This document shows, piece by piece, positions 34,683 through 44,610 of a stretch of 64,000 nucleotides of DNA. Under the pieces are notes generated by a model that was given only the letters and a program-made list of their open reading frames with translations, was not told where the DNA came from and searched no databases. The position numbers were made by a program, and so were the translations under genes. The stretch is from contig ML681992.1 in NCBI GenBank assembly GCA_007922195.1, forward strand, positions 2,594,535 to 2,658,534, given 5' to 3'. This stretch comes from Podocnemis expansa. Its lineage: Eukaryota; Chordata; Testudines; Podocnemididae. Positions within the stretch are counted from its first letter, which is position 1, and each line of letters starts with the position of its first letter.

Positions 34683-35203
34683 ATCAATGTCTACACTTAA
34701 AATGCTAGTTCGAACTAAGTTAGTTTGAGTTAATTTAATCTGAACTAATTTTGATTACTTCAAATGAACTTAGTTCAAATTAGCATGTCCACACTAGAAA
34801 ACTAAATTGAACTAGCATGTCCATGCACAGGACTTGCTAGTTCGGCTTAGGAGGGGGCACCAGGGAAAGTGTGGCAACATGGCACCCAAGAAGGGCCATA
34901 TCACCACCAAATCCATAAAAAGAGGAAGGCACCCTGGGAGGAAGAAGGTCAAACTTCCTTTAGTTTGAACTAACAGTTAATTTGACCTAACACAGCTCCA
35001 TTGGTTTAGTTCAAACTAATAAATTTGAACTAACCATTAGTTTGAACTAAGGCAGGTTTTACAAGTTCAGACTAAGATTTTCTTAGTTCCAGATAAGGAA
35101 TTCCTTAGTTCAAACTAAAGAAAGCCAGTGTGGCCATGGACTAATGTAGTTCAAATTAAGCTTCCTTAATTAGAACTAAATTTCCAGTGCAAACATAGCC
35201 TAT
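34683..35203 (+). mobile_element. MITE, TAGTTCAAACTA-rich subfamily
   Basis: The right end is the inverse of GGCTATGTTTGCACTGG (35200). The left end (CAATGTCTACAC) lacks two outer bases. A 3-bp duplication TAT (34682-34684, 35201-35203) fits. The body is built of TTAGTTCRAACTAA palindromes around a 14-bp stem (34809-34822 with 34830-34843) and a conserved core (34846-34912) shared with the 35424 and 41536 copies. Confidence 0.75.
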
Positions 35204-35423
35204 CTGATGAACTTTTGTACTAAATTAGAAATGTGTGTAGTTATTAAAATTCTAAATTGGAAGTTTAACCATAGCAACAATTGAATGCAAGAAACAAGGG
35301 GCTTATTTGTATCTGGTAGTGAATTTCAGCTGCCCTGACCAGTTCGGTGTACCCCAGTTGACTACTGTCATAGTATGTATCTAAAAGGTGTATGCAAGAT
35401 GTCAGTAGAAAGGTAATAATATA

Positions 35424-35477
35424 GGCTATTTCTACACTTAGATTGATATAATTTAAATCAATTTAACAATCTAATTA

Positions 35478-35519
<42 letters not shown>

Positions 35520-35936
35520 TAAGTTAAATTGAAATAACATGGCCACACTAGAAACCCAAGTCGAACTAGCATGTACATGGACAGCACTTGCTAGTTCAAT
35601 TTAGGAGATGGGCACCATGGAGGTGTGGCAAGATGGCTCCCAAGAAGGGCTATGACCCCACCCAATATATAGATAGAGGAAGGCAGCTTGTGAGGAAGAA
35701 GGTCAATTTAACGCAGCTACACTGGGTTATTTCAAACAAATAAGATCAAAATAAACATTGTCTTGATTTTAAGGCAGGTTTTACCATTTTGATATGACCT
35801 TTTCTTATTTTGAACTGACGGAGGTCCTTAGCTCAATCTAAGGAAAGCTAGTGTGGTCGTGCACCACTTTAAATCAATTTAAATCAATCAATCATCGTTT
35901 TCTTTTTCAATTTAAAGTGTAAGTGTAGACATAGCC
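35424..35936 (+). mobile_element. MITE, TTTAAATTGA subfamily, 513 bp
   Basis: Termini GGCTATTTCTACAC and the inverse of GGCTATGTCTACAC, with perfect 3-bp duplications ATA (35421-35423, 35937-35939). Contains an (AAT)n expansion at 35478-35519, a core stem (35563-35597) and the GGGCACCATGGAGGTGTGGC core near 35610. No coding capacity. Confidence 0.85.
35478..35519. repeat. (AAT)n microsatellite within a MITE
   Basis: Fourteen AAT units; they expand an AT-rich subterminal module of the MITE. Confidence 0.95.
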
Positions 35937-36259
35937 ATACTGGTCATTACTATTATTTTGTGGTATATATAAAAAAGACAAATTCCAAACTGTAGGTATT
36001 TTGGAAATTACATTATCAAAAATTGTCTGCTAGGCAGCACTGAAAACCAACTCTAGACAAAGAAATACAGGTCTGCCAACTGGAGGACATCTCCAAGGTA
36101 CATCAAGCAGCAATGAAAATGCAAATCATATCAAAGGTAAACCGGACTATCAAGATAGCAGTGGAAGGAGATAGCAAGAAACCGATCAATTTGATTAGAG
36201 CAAACACCACTGGGGGAAGCAGCCAGCATGGAATTTTCTTTACCATCAAATTCTATGTT

Positions 36260-36856
36260 ACTTTCCTCCCAACTTGAATTATTTTTGGGGGGGACATAAT
36301 CTATTTCAGAGGTTCACTGAACAATAAAGTTGGGAATAAAGAACCCCAGTGCCCTTTCACCTAAAGCAAAGGAACCAAATATTTTGGACTTTGTTGGCGA
36401 TCCTGACCAGAGGTATAATCAACTATCTTGAACAAAGGCTGTCGTTTCTTTTGTTATGGCTTAGCCATTAGAAGGCATTTTTCTTTTTGATTTGCTTCTA
36501 TTTCTAACTCTATCTTTTGTACTTGAACTCACTTAAAACCCTATCTCCTTTTGTTTATAAACTTCTTTTACTTTTAATCTAAACTGAGCCAGTGTTCTGA
36601 TTTGAGTTAAAGTGAATGTAAACTCCTATTAATGTGATATGCTTTTGGGTATTGTATCTTTACAAGAGCAAACATACCTTTACATCTCTCAGAATAGTGC
36701 AGAAGAGGGCTGGACATTTCAGAACATGGCTTTTGGGAAAATTCAGGGCTTCAGCATTTTGCAGTCATCTTGCCAGGGGTGACAAGAACATTGTTTGGGG
36801 TAAAAAGCAAGCTGCTGGAATCAGAGTTGCTGAGAGAGATCTGGTTAACTCACATA
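36260..36856 (+). repeat. Ancient interspersed repeat, unclassified, interrupted by a MITE
   Basis: Segments such as AACTCACTTAAAACCC, ATAAACTTCTTTTAC and AGAAGAGGGCTGGACATTTC follow a repeat I recall from turtle genomes. It likely continues after 37696, because the MITE at 36857 has clean target duplications. Confidence 0.35.
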
Positions 36857-37693
36857 GGCTATGTCTACACGGGGAGTGCTTGTTTCGAAACAACACGTTT
36901 CGAAACAAGCTGTTTCGAAATAATATGTTATTTCGAAACAACTTATTTCGCTGGACAAAAACCATGTCCGCGAAATACGGGAGTGAAATAGCAGGTCCAC
37001 AGTGTGGACCTGCTATTTCGCCTGGGGAGGGGACTGCAGGCACCCACAGGGTGCAGTGCAGAGGGGCACTGCATCCCATGGGTGCCTGCAGAGGGCTGCA
37101 GGCACCGGTGGAGTCAGGCGCAGGGCTGCGCCTCACTCCGCCAGTACCTGCAAGGGACTGCAGGCACGGCGCCTCACCTGGCGGGTGCATGCAGCCCCCT
37201 GCAAGCACCCGCCAGGAGCGGGCAGCGGGGAACTTCACCCCAGGGGCTTTAAAGCCCCTGCTGCCCCCCAACCTGGAGGTGCGGCCCCGGCACGGGGCTG
37301 CAGCCCGCTGCTGCCGGGGCCGGAGTAAGCGCGGGCCAGAATCCCCGGCCTGACGCACCGGCAGGGGGCGTGTCGGGGCATCCCCCCCGCCCACACACAC
37401 ACACACACGCCCTCGGGAATCCCCGGCCTGACGCGCCGGCAGGGGTGACATGTTGTTTCGGAGCGCTTTGTTCCGAAACAACATGTCCGAACAGGGCTGT
37501 TTCGAAACCTCTGGTTTCGAAACAACGCTGTTTCGACAGCCAACGAGGTTTAGGTTGTTCCGCAAGCAGCACGGCCATTTCGAAAGAAGCGGTTTGCTTC
37601 TTTCGAAATGGCCGTGCGTCGTGTGGCCATGCCACTTCTTATTTCGAAACAACCTCTGTTGTTTCGAAATAAGAACCCTGTGTAGACATACCC
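36857..37693 (+). mobile_element. PIF/Harbinger-type MITE with TTTCGAAA modules, 837 bp
   Basis: Termini GGCTATGTCTACAC and the inverse of GGGTATGTCTACAC, with perfect 3-bp duplications ATA (36854-36856, 37694-37696). Several TTTCGAAAC palindromes lie at each end. There is a perfect 17-bp stem with 1-nt centre (36985-37001 and 37003-37019) and a perfect 22-bp stem with 5-nt loop (37569-37590 and 37596-37617). The GC-rich interior has CTGCAGGCACC repeats and a short CA run near 37393. Long frames (up to 295 codons) cross it only because GC-rich sequence has few stops. The intact stems suggest it is a relatively young copy. Confidence 0.88.
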
Positions 37694-37696
37694 ATA

Positions 37697-39829
37697 GTCT
37701 CAGCCCAAGTTTGAATGTTGACTAGGACCATCCAGACAACAGAAGCACAGCAGTGGACATATTTAGCACACAGGGTTACAGAGTAGGCAGTGATACACTC
37801 CATCACTAGTCTGAATTGCACTCCCTGTTTCACTCACTGTTTTGAGAAGTATATTTACCACTATTCCAATGTGGTAGTTGAGGACACCTGTGCATAAGCA
37901 AGAGCACTGCTAATTTTTCTCTCTTTTTTGTAACTCAAGTCATTGGATTTGTCAAAGCCCCAGGACTCCTTAGCATGAGTAGAGGACTGCTGCCTACTCT
38001 CCCCTAAACACAAAAAGCATACCACATCACTTCCATCCTCAGTCAGTGCTGGGATGCCTGATTATTTCATTATCCATTTCAAAAGCTTTCTCTAGTTGAC
38101 ATAAGGTGGTTTATGTTGACACAGGACTCTAATTTATGGACATAAGCCTAACTTAAATATCCATTTACATATAAACCCAAAGTTCAGCATTAGTAAAAGC
38201 TGTCCTGCAGAGTTGCATTCTATTGTTTGTTAAGACTGTTTTAAAGCCCTTTTGATGTGTTATGATCTTTTTAGGGTTTTGTGAAATTGCAAAAATAATT
38301 CGCCTTCAAAATGATGATGGCTTTTCTAATGCTCAGAGAATCCAGAAAATCCCATGAGGTTTGCTGTATAACACTCAAGCAAAAATAAAATGGTTAAATA
38401 AAGTTTAAGCCAATTGCCCGTAATCCAGTGTTAGACACAGTGCATATCATTTCAAGGTCAAAAGACAGATGATTCCAGAAGACAGTAGCTTACAGAGCAA
38501 CTAATTTTTTATTGCAAAGCTCCTGAGTATTGTTTTGTATAAGTTTTAATAAAGATAGTTCACTAGTGAGTACCTGAAGTAAACACATGCAGCGATATCA
38601 CTTTTCTTTCTTAAGAAATGTCTGCAGTATAAAGTGTTTAACATTTTTATGCCTTTCTGACTCTACTCATCCTTGATTTCATCACTCCCTGGATGCTGTA
38701 GCTTATTTTCCAACTTAAACAAAACACTGGCAGAGGAACTACAAAGTGTTCTAATCTCCTGACCCCCACACTGACAGTTCAATATATTTTAGAACAACTA
38801 AAGATATGGAAGTGGAATTATGACACAAGGAGTCACTTCAAAAGAATGTTTTATAAATTTATTGCTTAACTGTGTAGCGCAACTGCTGTAGTTTTAAGAG
38901 AGCAAGGACATACACCTAGAAAATAAAACATAATGATAGTAGCTCACTGGAAGTAAAAGATAAAAACATCTGTCACATACAATTGTACAGAAAATGTGAG
39001 ATTATTGGTTTCTTAGGGATTTATTAATCTGATATATTTCAATTCTGACTTGCTGTTAGAGAAGGTTGGAGTTGGGGAATTTCCCCATAGCTGATGACTT
39101 ACAATCATTTTGTAAAGTGTTCTGATCTTATTTTTCACCTGTATCTCAAATTCATCCACTTAACTAGAAAGAGGCTCACTCCACTCAGTGGGCAGTTTCT
39201 TGCAGTAACTGTAAGAGCCCACAGTTGGGCTTCAAATGTCACCACATTGCCATCTTACTGTGAATGACTGAAATTTACTTCCCATTGTTAGCGGTGCTGA
39301 AAATTGCTACTAGATTCCACAGTTCATAATGTATTGTCTAAAGTGAAAACATATCTAGGACTGAACTGACCTTTATGAAAACTGTATTTTCTTCCTCAAA
39401 ATACTGGGCTAGTGCAATATTTTATTTAAAAGGTTAGTGGGAAAAGGATAAGGATTGTTACTTGGAACATGTGTCTTCGTATAATAAAAGATGGCAAAAT
39501 ATAAGAAAAATAACTTCTGATTACTCAACTATGCATGATAGCTGGATAGATGAGGACACTTTTGCTATTCCTGTTGAAAGGGAAGAGATAATTATTTGTA
39601 ATATATATAATTTGTGCTGAGGCCCCATCTTTGACCAGGTTACCATTCTCATATAGACTGTACATAGTAAGAATTTCTTAAAGAGGCTGACAGGTTTCTC
39701 CACCCAGCAAGTAACTGAGCTTTGTAATGCCCTTGCAGGATGTTACTGTGTGGCAAACTGGTGTAGCAACATAGATATGACCTCTACAGACAAAACACAA
39801 AAGGTGGCAGAAGGGCAATATTTCTCGTT
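37697..39829. other. No gene recognised
   Basis: AT-rich interval. The first 150 bp may continue the repeat disrupted at 36857. No domain motif or clear repeat otherwise. Confidence 0.4.
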
Positions 39830-40095
39830 CTGCCTTTATTTCACAGATAAAGACTGTGATATAGAGAGATGTAATGACTTCCCTCATGTTTAGACAGAAA
39901 TTTCCAGCATCTGAGGAAGTGGGATTTTCTCCCATGAAAGCTCATGTGAAAAGTAAATCTGTTAGTCTCAAAGTGCCACACAACTCCTTGTTGTTTTTTT
40001 AGACAGAATGTCTATAATAAAGCCAAAAATTGAACCTGAGTCTCCTGAGGTCCAGTTAGTTGCCAGGACCACAAAGCCATCCGTTTCCTCTGTAA
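39830..40095 (+). repeat. MIR-like SINE split by family A element
   Basis: GATGTAATGACTTCCCTCATG precedes and AATTGAACCTGAGTCTCCTG ... CCACAAAGCCATCC follows the insert; joined, they give the MIR tail order. Confidence 0.6.
39900..39997 (+). mobile_element. SINE-like family A, 5'-truncated, 11-bp target duplication
   Basis: Carries GATTTTCTCCCATGAAAGC, TCTGTTAGTCTCAAAGTGCC and ends ACTCCTTGTTG plus T tract. TTTAGACAGAA is duplicated perfectly (39889-39899 and 39998-40008). Only the 3' half is present, as expected for a retroposon. Confidence 0.75.
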
Positions 40096-40619
40096 TGGCA
40101 CATAACAGAAGAACCAAGAAAAGAACTTAATACCAAAACAATGATCACAAACAGCAGTTTCTCCACGCTTTGTCAGAGGAAGGGACAAGAAGTATTAAGA
40201 CTTATTAAGGCTCAGAATAGAGGGAAATGCTTACTGTAAGTGCTGGTTGTCTGTAGCACTAAGGGATCAGATTAAGGAATATAACAACCAATGTCAGAGT
40301 GACAGATGAGTATGAACACTTCTCTGAAGACCTGTATGACTGTTTATAGACTTAAAGGAAGAAACAAAAGCAACGATCATATGTGGAAATGTGTTAGAGG
40401 CATGGCATAGAGAAAATGAATGGCATAAGGACTAATAACCATAAAGAGAGGTGAAAAACAGAGAGAGAAATAAATATATTAATGCAGGAATTAATTGTTC
40501 AGTAAGTTTTGCCACATGTATGTCTCTTAAAGATGCTGGCTAAAAAACAATAATTCACTTCCTCTCTCCTCCAGTAAAATTTTGGCATTTGGATTTATTC
40601 CCCATCAGAATGAAACTGA

Positions 40620-40984
40620 GGCCTCCAAACACAGCCTGCAGGCTGCATTGTCTCCTGGCCCAGCGTGCACCTGACAGTAACTACTGGGGTGGCCTGGCTT
40701 GTGCTGTGGTGGGGGCATTGGGGGACCTGAGCTGGGGTGGTATGGGAGGCTGGGGGTGGATTTAGGGGGTGGGTATTGAGGGGGCTGGGGATGGATTTTG
40801 GTGTTGGGTATTGGGGAAAAGGGAATGGATATTGGCGGCAGGAGCTGGGGTGTGCGGTAGGTGGGTGGCAGGTTGGCATTTGGGGGTAGGAGCTGAGGTG
40901 TGGGAGGGGGGTCTACCCGTGTGGGAAGGGAGCCCACCCAATTAGGAGGGTTCTGGGGCCCACCAAATTATACTTTAACCCCTG
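40620..40984. mobile_element. hAT end related to the 31374 element
   Basis: The right terminus, inverse CAGGGGTTAAAGTATAATTT at 40984, matches the 31374-32276 family, and subterminal GGGCCCACCAAATTATAC resembles its 3' end. The interior consists of GGGGGTGGATTTWGGGGGTGG-like repeats. No left terminus was found. Confidence 0.65.
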
Positions 40985-41179
40985 AAAGATACCATATCTT
41001 TTCCACAAATTTCTGAGGGAGGCCACGGGTGAGGAAGCCATCCCTAGTCTTCTGAATTCTTTGGAGCAGACTCTTCGTTTGCATATGTATGATCCCAGAT
41101 AAGAAAATTTCTTTATAACCTGTACGTCTTCACCATTAATCATGATGTTTGCTTTCATCCTGTTATTATTGATTATCAA

Positions 41180-41532
41180 CCTACACTATTCTGTTAACTT
41201 GAAAAAAATAAAAGTAATAGGAAACTTCCTTGTGTATAATTTGTTGATATGATTTCTTTAGAAAACAAAGTACAAGCAAAAGACTGATCAGTTTTTCAGA
41301 GTCAGCATTCATGAACATTACTAAATTGAGCTGCAATCCTGATGATGTCATAAGAGAAAATGCAGCTGGTTAGCCTAAGTGCAGTATTCCACCTAATCAG
41401 TAACTGGACATATTTTTCATAGTCATCTACACCTATATAAAATACTAACATTCTGATTTGGTAGCATTTTACATTTACTTTGTACGTGTGTTATTGACCA
41501 TGCAGGATGCATGACAATGGAATAGCAGACTT
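41180..41532. other. No feature recognised
   Basis: AT-rich spacer between two DNA transposons. Confidence 0.35.
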
Positions 41533-41535
41533 AAT

Positions 41536-42557
41536 GGCGATGTTCACATGTAGATGCTTATTTCGAAATAAGCTATTTTGAAATGAGCTAATTAAAATTA
41601 AATCCTTAATTCTATTTAATTTAAATACAGTTAAGGAAAACCACCAAATTGAAATAGCAAGTCCGGACACAGGACTTGCTATTTTGATTCAGGAGAGGGG
41701 CACCATGGGAGGTTTGGCAACATGGCCCCCTGGCAGGGCCATGCTGCCTCCCAATCCCTTGCCTGGCAGGGGGTCCTGGAGCCAGCTTGTGGGTCTTGCC
41801 CACTACAAGCCCCGTGAGGGGTCCTGGAGCAGGTTCCCCAGGCTTGTGAGGTGTGCCAGCTGCTGGTGGGGTGGAAGGTGCGGAGTTCACTGGCCCCTCA
41901 GCCCGGGCTCCACAGCCTCTTGCAGGGTGGCAAATTCCCGAGCCAGCTCTCCCCACAGCCTGGGCTTAGAGGCTGCTAGTGGGGCGACCAGTGCAGAGCT
42001 GGCAGGCCTCACAGCCCGGGCTTGGTGGATGCCACCCAGGTGACAGGTGTGGAAGCCAGCTGGCCCCACAGCCCAGGCTCGGTGGCTGCCTCCCAGGTGA
42101 CAGGTGCAGGATTCTGCTTTCCCCTTTGCCCGGGCTGCGTGGCAGCCACCCAGCCTGGGCATCGGGGAGAGCCAGCTCCTGCACCTGCCGCCCAGGTGGC
42201 AGCCACCGAGCCCAGGCTGCAGGTAGAGCCAGCTCTGGCACCAGCTGTCCCCCTAAGCCCGCCTGTACCTCCCCTCAGCACCATAGCCATGATGCTGAAG
42301 GGAGGAAGGTCAACTATTATATCGATATGTGGATCATATCAATATAACAGAGCTAGACCGGATTATTTTGAAACCAGAGTTTCGAAATAACCCTGATTTC
42401 AATACCAAACCAGCTTTTATTGTATCAAAATGATTTTTCTTATTTCAAAATAAGGGAGCTCCTTATTTTGAAATAAGGAAACGTTGTTTGGAGATGACTA
42501 TTTTTAAATAGAAACAGCAGTCATTGTTTCTATTAGAAGCCTCCTGTGGACATAGCC
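41536..42557 (+). mobile_element. MITE with 0.55-kb GC-rich interior, 1022 bp
   Basis: Termini GGCGATGTTCACATG and the inverse of GGCTATGTCCACAGG, with perfect 3-bp duplications AAT (41533-41535, 42558-42560). TTTCGAAATAA modules lie at the ends, with a 14-bp core stem (41651-41664 and 41672-41685) and the GGGCACCATGGGAGGTTTGGC core near 41698. The GC-rich interior (about 41750-42290) has imperfect tandem units of about 55-60 bp (GCCCRGGCTYGGTGGMTGCC). The GGAGGAAGGTCAA segment (42301) is adjacent to the core in the two smaller copies, so the GC block looks inserted or expanded. Confidence 0.85.
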
Positions 42558-42560
42558 AAT

Positions 42561-42909
42561 ATGTATAATATGTTATCTACACAGTAAGGGAGGTATAAGT
42601 GAAATGTAAGAAATATCTTCTGTAAACAGTTCTACATCCAGACTTGGAAGAGTGCAATACAGTGGTCATTACTTAAAAGTCAGCATCTATACTCAATTAC
42701 TACACTTTTGAATTTCATAAATACTATACTTAGGATTATTTGAAGCCACAGAAATAAGATGACATGATAACTGTGACAAAATATTTACTTTTGATAGCAG
42801 CAAGATATTTATTTCTGTAGATATGCATACATTTAGGTTCACTCATGCGCCTGACCTCAAGGTAGACTCTGTAATATAATGTTTATGCATAGTTGATACC
42901 TGACAATCT
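42561..42909. other. No feature recognised
   Basis: AT-rich spacer; it may contain unrecognisable remains of the LINE 3' part that is missing next door. Confidence 0.35.
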
Positions 42910-44450
42910 CATATCATGTGAGTCTTGGGTGACTACTCTATCTATGAGCAACTGGTGTTTTGAGCCTCTGGTGTTGTTCCCAATGCCCTTCTGAGCTGTG
43001 CTCAGGTACTAGCCCATGTGGTCCTGTGGCTTGGTGGCTATGATGCCTGATAGGACTTTCCATGTTGTGGGGAGGCAGGTTATTGGCCGGTAGTTGGAGG
43101 GTGCTGTTCCCTTGTGGGGGTCTTTCATGATTAACACTGTCCTTCCTTGTGTTAGCCAGTCTGGGTGGGAGCCTGCTGCTAGCAGCTGGTTCATCTGTGC
43201 TGCTAGGCGTTCATGCACTGCTGTTAGTTTCTTTAGCCAGTAGGTGTGGATCATGTCCGGTCCAGGTGCTGTCCAGCTCTTCATGTTCTTGACCCGCTGT
43301 TGGATGTCTGCTATTGTGATGGTGACTGGTTCCTGTTCTGGGAGATTGCTGTGGGCTGTTCTCAGGTCCTGCAGCCACTTTGCACTGGTGTTATGAGTCT
43401 TCTCTTTCTCCCATATGTTTTTTCCAGTACTGTTCAGTTTCTGCTGTTGGTGGCTCTGCTGTTATTGTGTTGTTGAACTTCAGTTTGGAGTATACCTTGG
43501 ATGGTTCTTTGGAGAACAGGGCATTTATCTTTTTGGCCTCTGCTTCTCTAGTGTATCTCCTTAGCCTGGTAGCCAGTGCTGTGAGCCTTTGTTTAGCGGT
43601 CTCTAGGGCCCTTGTATTTTTGGATGGAGTCAGGCCCTTGTATTTTTTCAGTAGCCAAGGCTTATCCTTAATCTCTACACCCTTCTGGAGTTCCACTAGC
43701 TGACTAACTTCTCTCCAAGTTGCCTTGATCTTATCCTCCAACCTCATTTTCTGGAGGGGGGGGGTAATGTATTGCTGTTCTTCTTGATCATGTAGCCAAG
43801 GATCTCCAGAATTACAGAGGCTGTAGCATATACCAGTTCATTGGTTTGAGTTATGGTGGTAGTAGGAATTGTCATTAGGGCTCTATTAGCATCTTCTAGC
43901 ATACTATCTGATGGTACTTCTCCAACGAGCCTTGGTAATCGGTCTTGAGCGTTGACTATAGCTAGTTTATCCATGATCTTGTGCCTCATATCAGCTGCTG
44001 TGCTCTGTAATGGAGGGAGTGGCATTGGAGTTCCAGCTTCAGGTGTTGGCTGCATATCCAGTTGCTCTTCTGGGTCTTCTTCTTGAGTCCGGGATGTAAT
44101 GTGGAGTTGGTCTATCTCAAGTTGTGAGAACAGCTGCCTCTTTACTATGTTGACGCATTGGGTAACTAGCTGTTTCTCAGTTAGTGGGGATGTAGGTCTT
44201 TTGTCCATTCATAGTTCCCTCATACGTTTCATATATTCCCTCTCATTAGGTCTACTGTTGTAGTAGCATTCCATCAATTCCAGGTTCTCTTGTGTCATCC
44301 ATCTATGGTTTGTTCCACTAGCCCACTTATCATCAGATTGTCCTGGTTCCCCAACATCTGGCACAGACCTTGTTAATGCAGGCAACGTCCAAGCCAGCAC
44401 GACTGTCCTAGTTCACGACACTCTCATATTCGAAGCAGGCAAATGAGGGA
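42910..44450 (-). pseudogene. R2/R4-like non-LTR retrotransposon, 5' portion
   Basis: The minus strand reads from about 44400: RWMTQENLELMECYYNSRPN, an in-frame TGA near 44210, then 154 codons (44208-43744) with SPLTEKQLVTQC near the start. A frameshift by a G run near 43755 leads to 118 codons (43747-43391) with TRRYTREAEAKKINALF-type basic helix, then RT entry SWTAPGPDMIHTYWLKKL near 43270 and SNYRPITCLPTTWKVLSGI near 43060. After a stop, YLSTAQKGIGNNTRG follows near 42990. Homology ends near 42910, before the catalytic YxDD. The motifs fit early-branching LINEs with a C-terminal restriction-like nuclease (R2, R4, NeSL group); the exact clade is uncertain. Unusually, the 5' part is kept and the 3' part lost. 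Confidence 0.7.
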
Positions 44451-44486
44451 TTAGGGGGTCTTTTTGCCCAAGGACCCCTAGTGGAA
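44451..44486 (-). repeat. Hairpin leader of the LINE
   Basis: GGGGGTCTTTTTGCCCAAGGACCCC on the plus strand can fold on itself (GGGGTCC with GGACCCC). It lies between the tRNA-like sequence and the LINE reading frame. Confidence 0.45.
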
Positions 44487-44508
44487 AGGTAGGTAGGTAG
44501 GTAGGTAC
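44487..44508. repeat. (GGTA)n microsatellite
   Basis: Five GGTA units directly beside the tRNA-like sequence. Confidence 0.9.
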
Positions 44509-44578
44509 CAACCAGGATTTGTACCCCCATTTCCCATATCAAAGGGCAGCGCTCTTAACCACTACACTATCCAGTCAC
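44500..44578 (-). ncRNA. tRNA-like sequence (SINE head or LINE promoter)
   Basis: The minus strand reads GGATAGTGTAGTGGTTAAGAG (A-box-like TRGYNNAGNGG), then GGTACAAATCC (B-box-like GGTTCGANTCC) about 40 nt later, the spacing of an internal Pol III promoter. An anticodon-arm-like CCC...GGG pair lies between. It lacks a good acceptor stem and is not called a functional tRNA. It points the same way as the LINE downstream. Confidence 0.6.
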
Positions 44579-44579
44579 C

Positions 44580-44610
44580 TATATAGATAGCTAGATAGAT
44601 AGCTAGATAA
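44580..44610. repeat. GATA/GCTA low-complexity tract
   Basis: Alternating TAGATAGCTAGATAGATAG units next to the tRNA-like sequence. Confidence 0.85.

Noticed and set aside
36634..37652. Open frames of 239 (plus) and 295 (minus) codons
   Set aside because: Both lie almost wholly in one MITE with 3-bp target duplications. GC-rich composition and palindromic TTTCGAAA words keep several frames open, and the translations are low-complexity repeats.
41621..42390. Several 90-120 codon frames on both strands
   Set aside because: GC-rich tandem units in the MITE at 41536-42557.
43246..43703. Hydrophobic plus-strand frames resembling membrane proteins
   Set aside because: They are antisense shadows of the LINE ORF on the minus strand.
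44500..44578. Functional tRNA gene
   Set aside because: A- and B-box-like segments are present, but acceptor and T stems do not pair well and B-box bases deviate (GGTACAAATCC), so it is kept only as tRNA-like.
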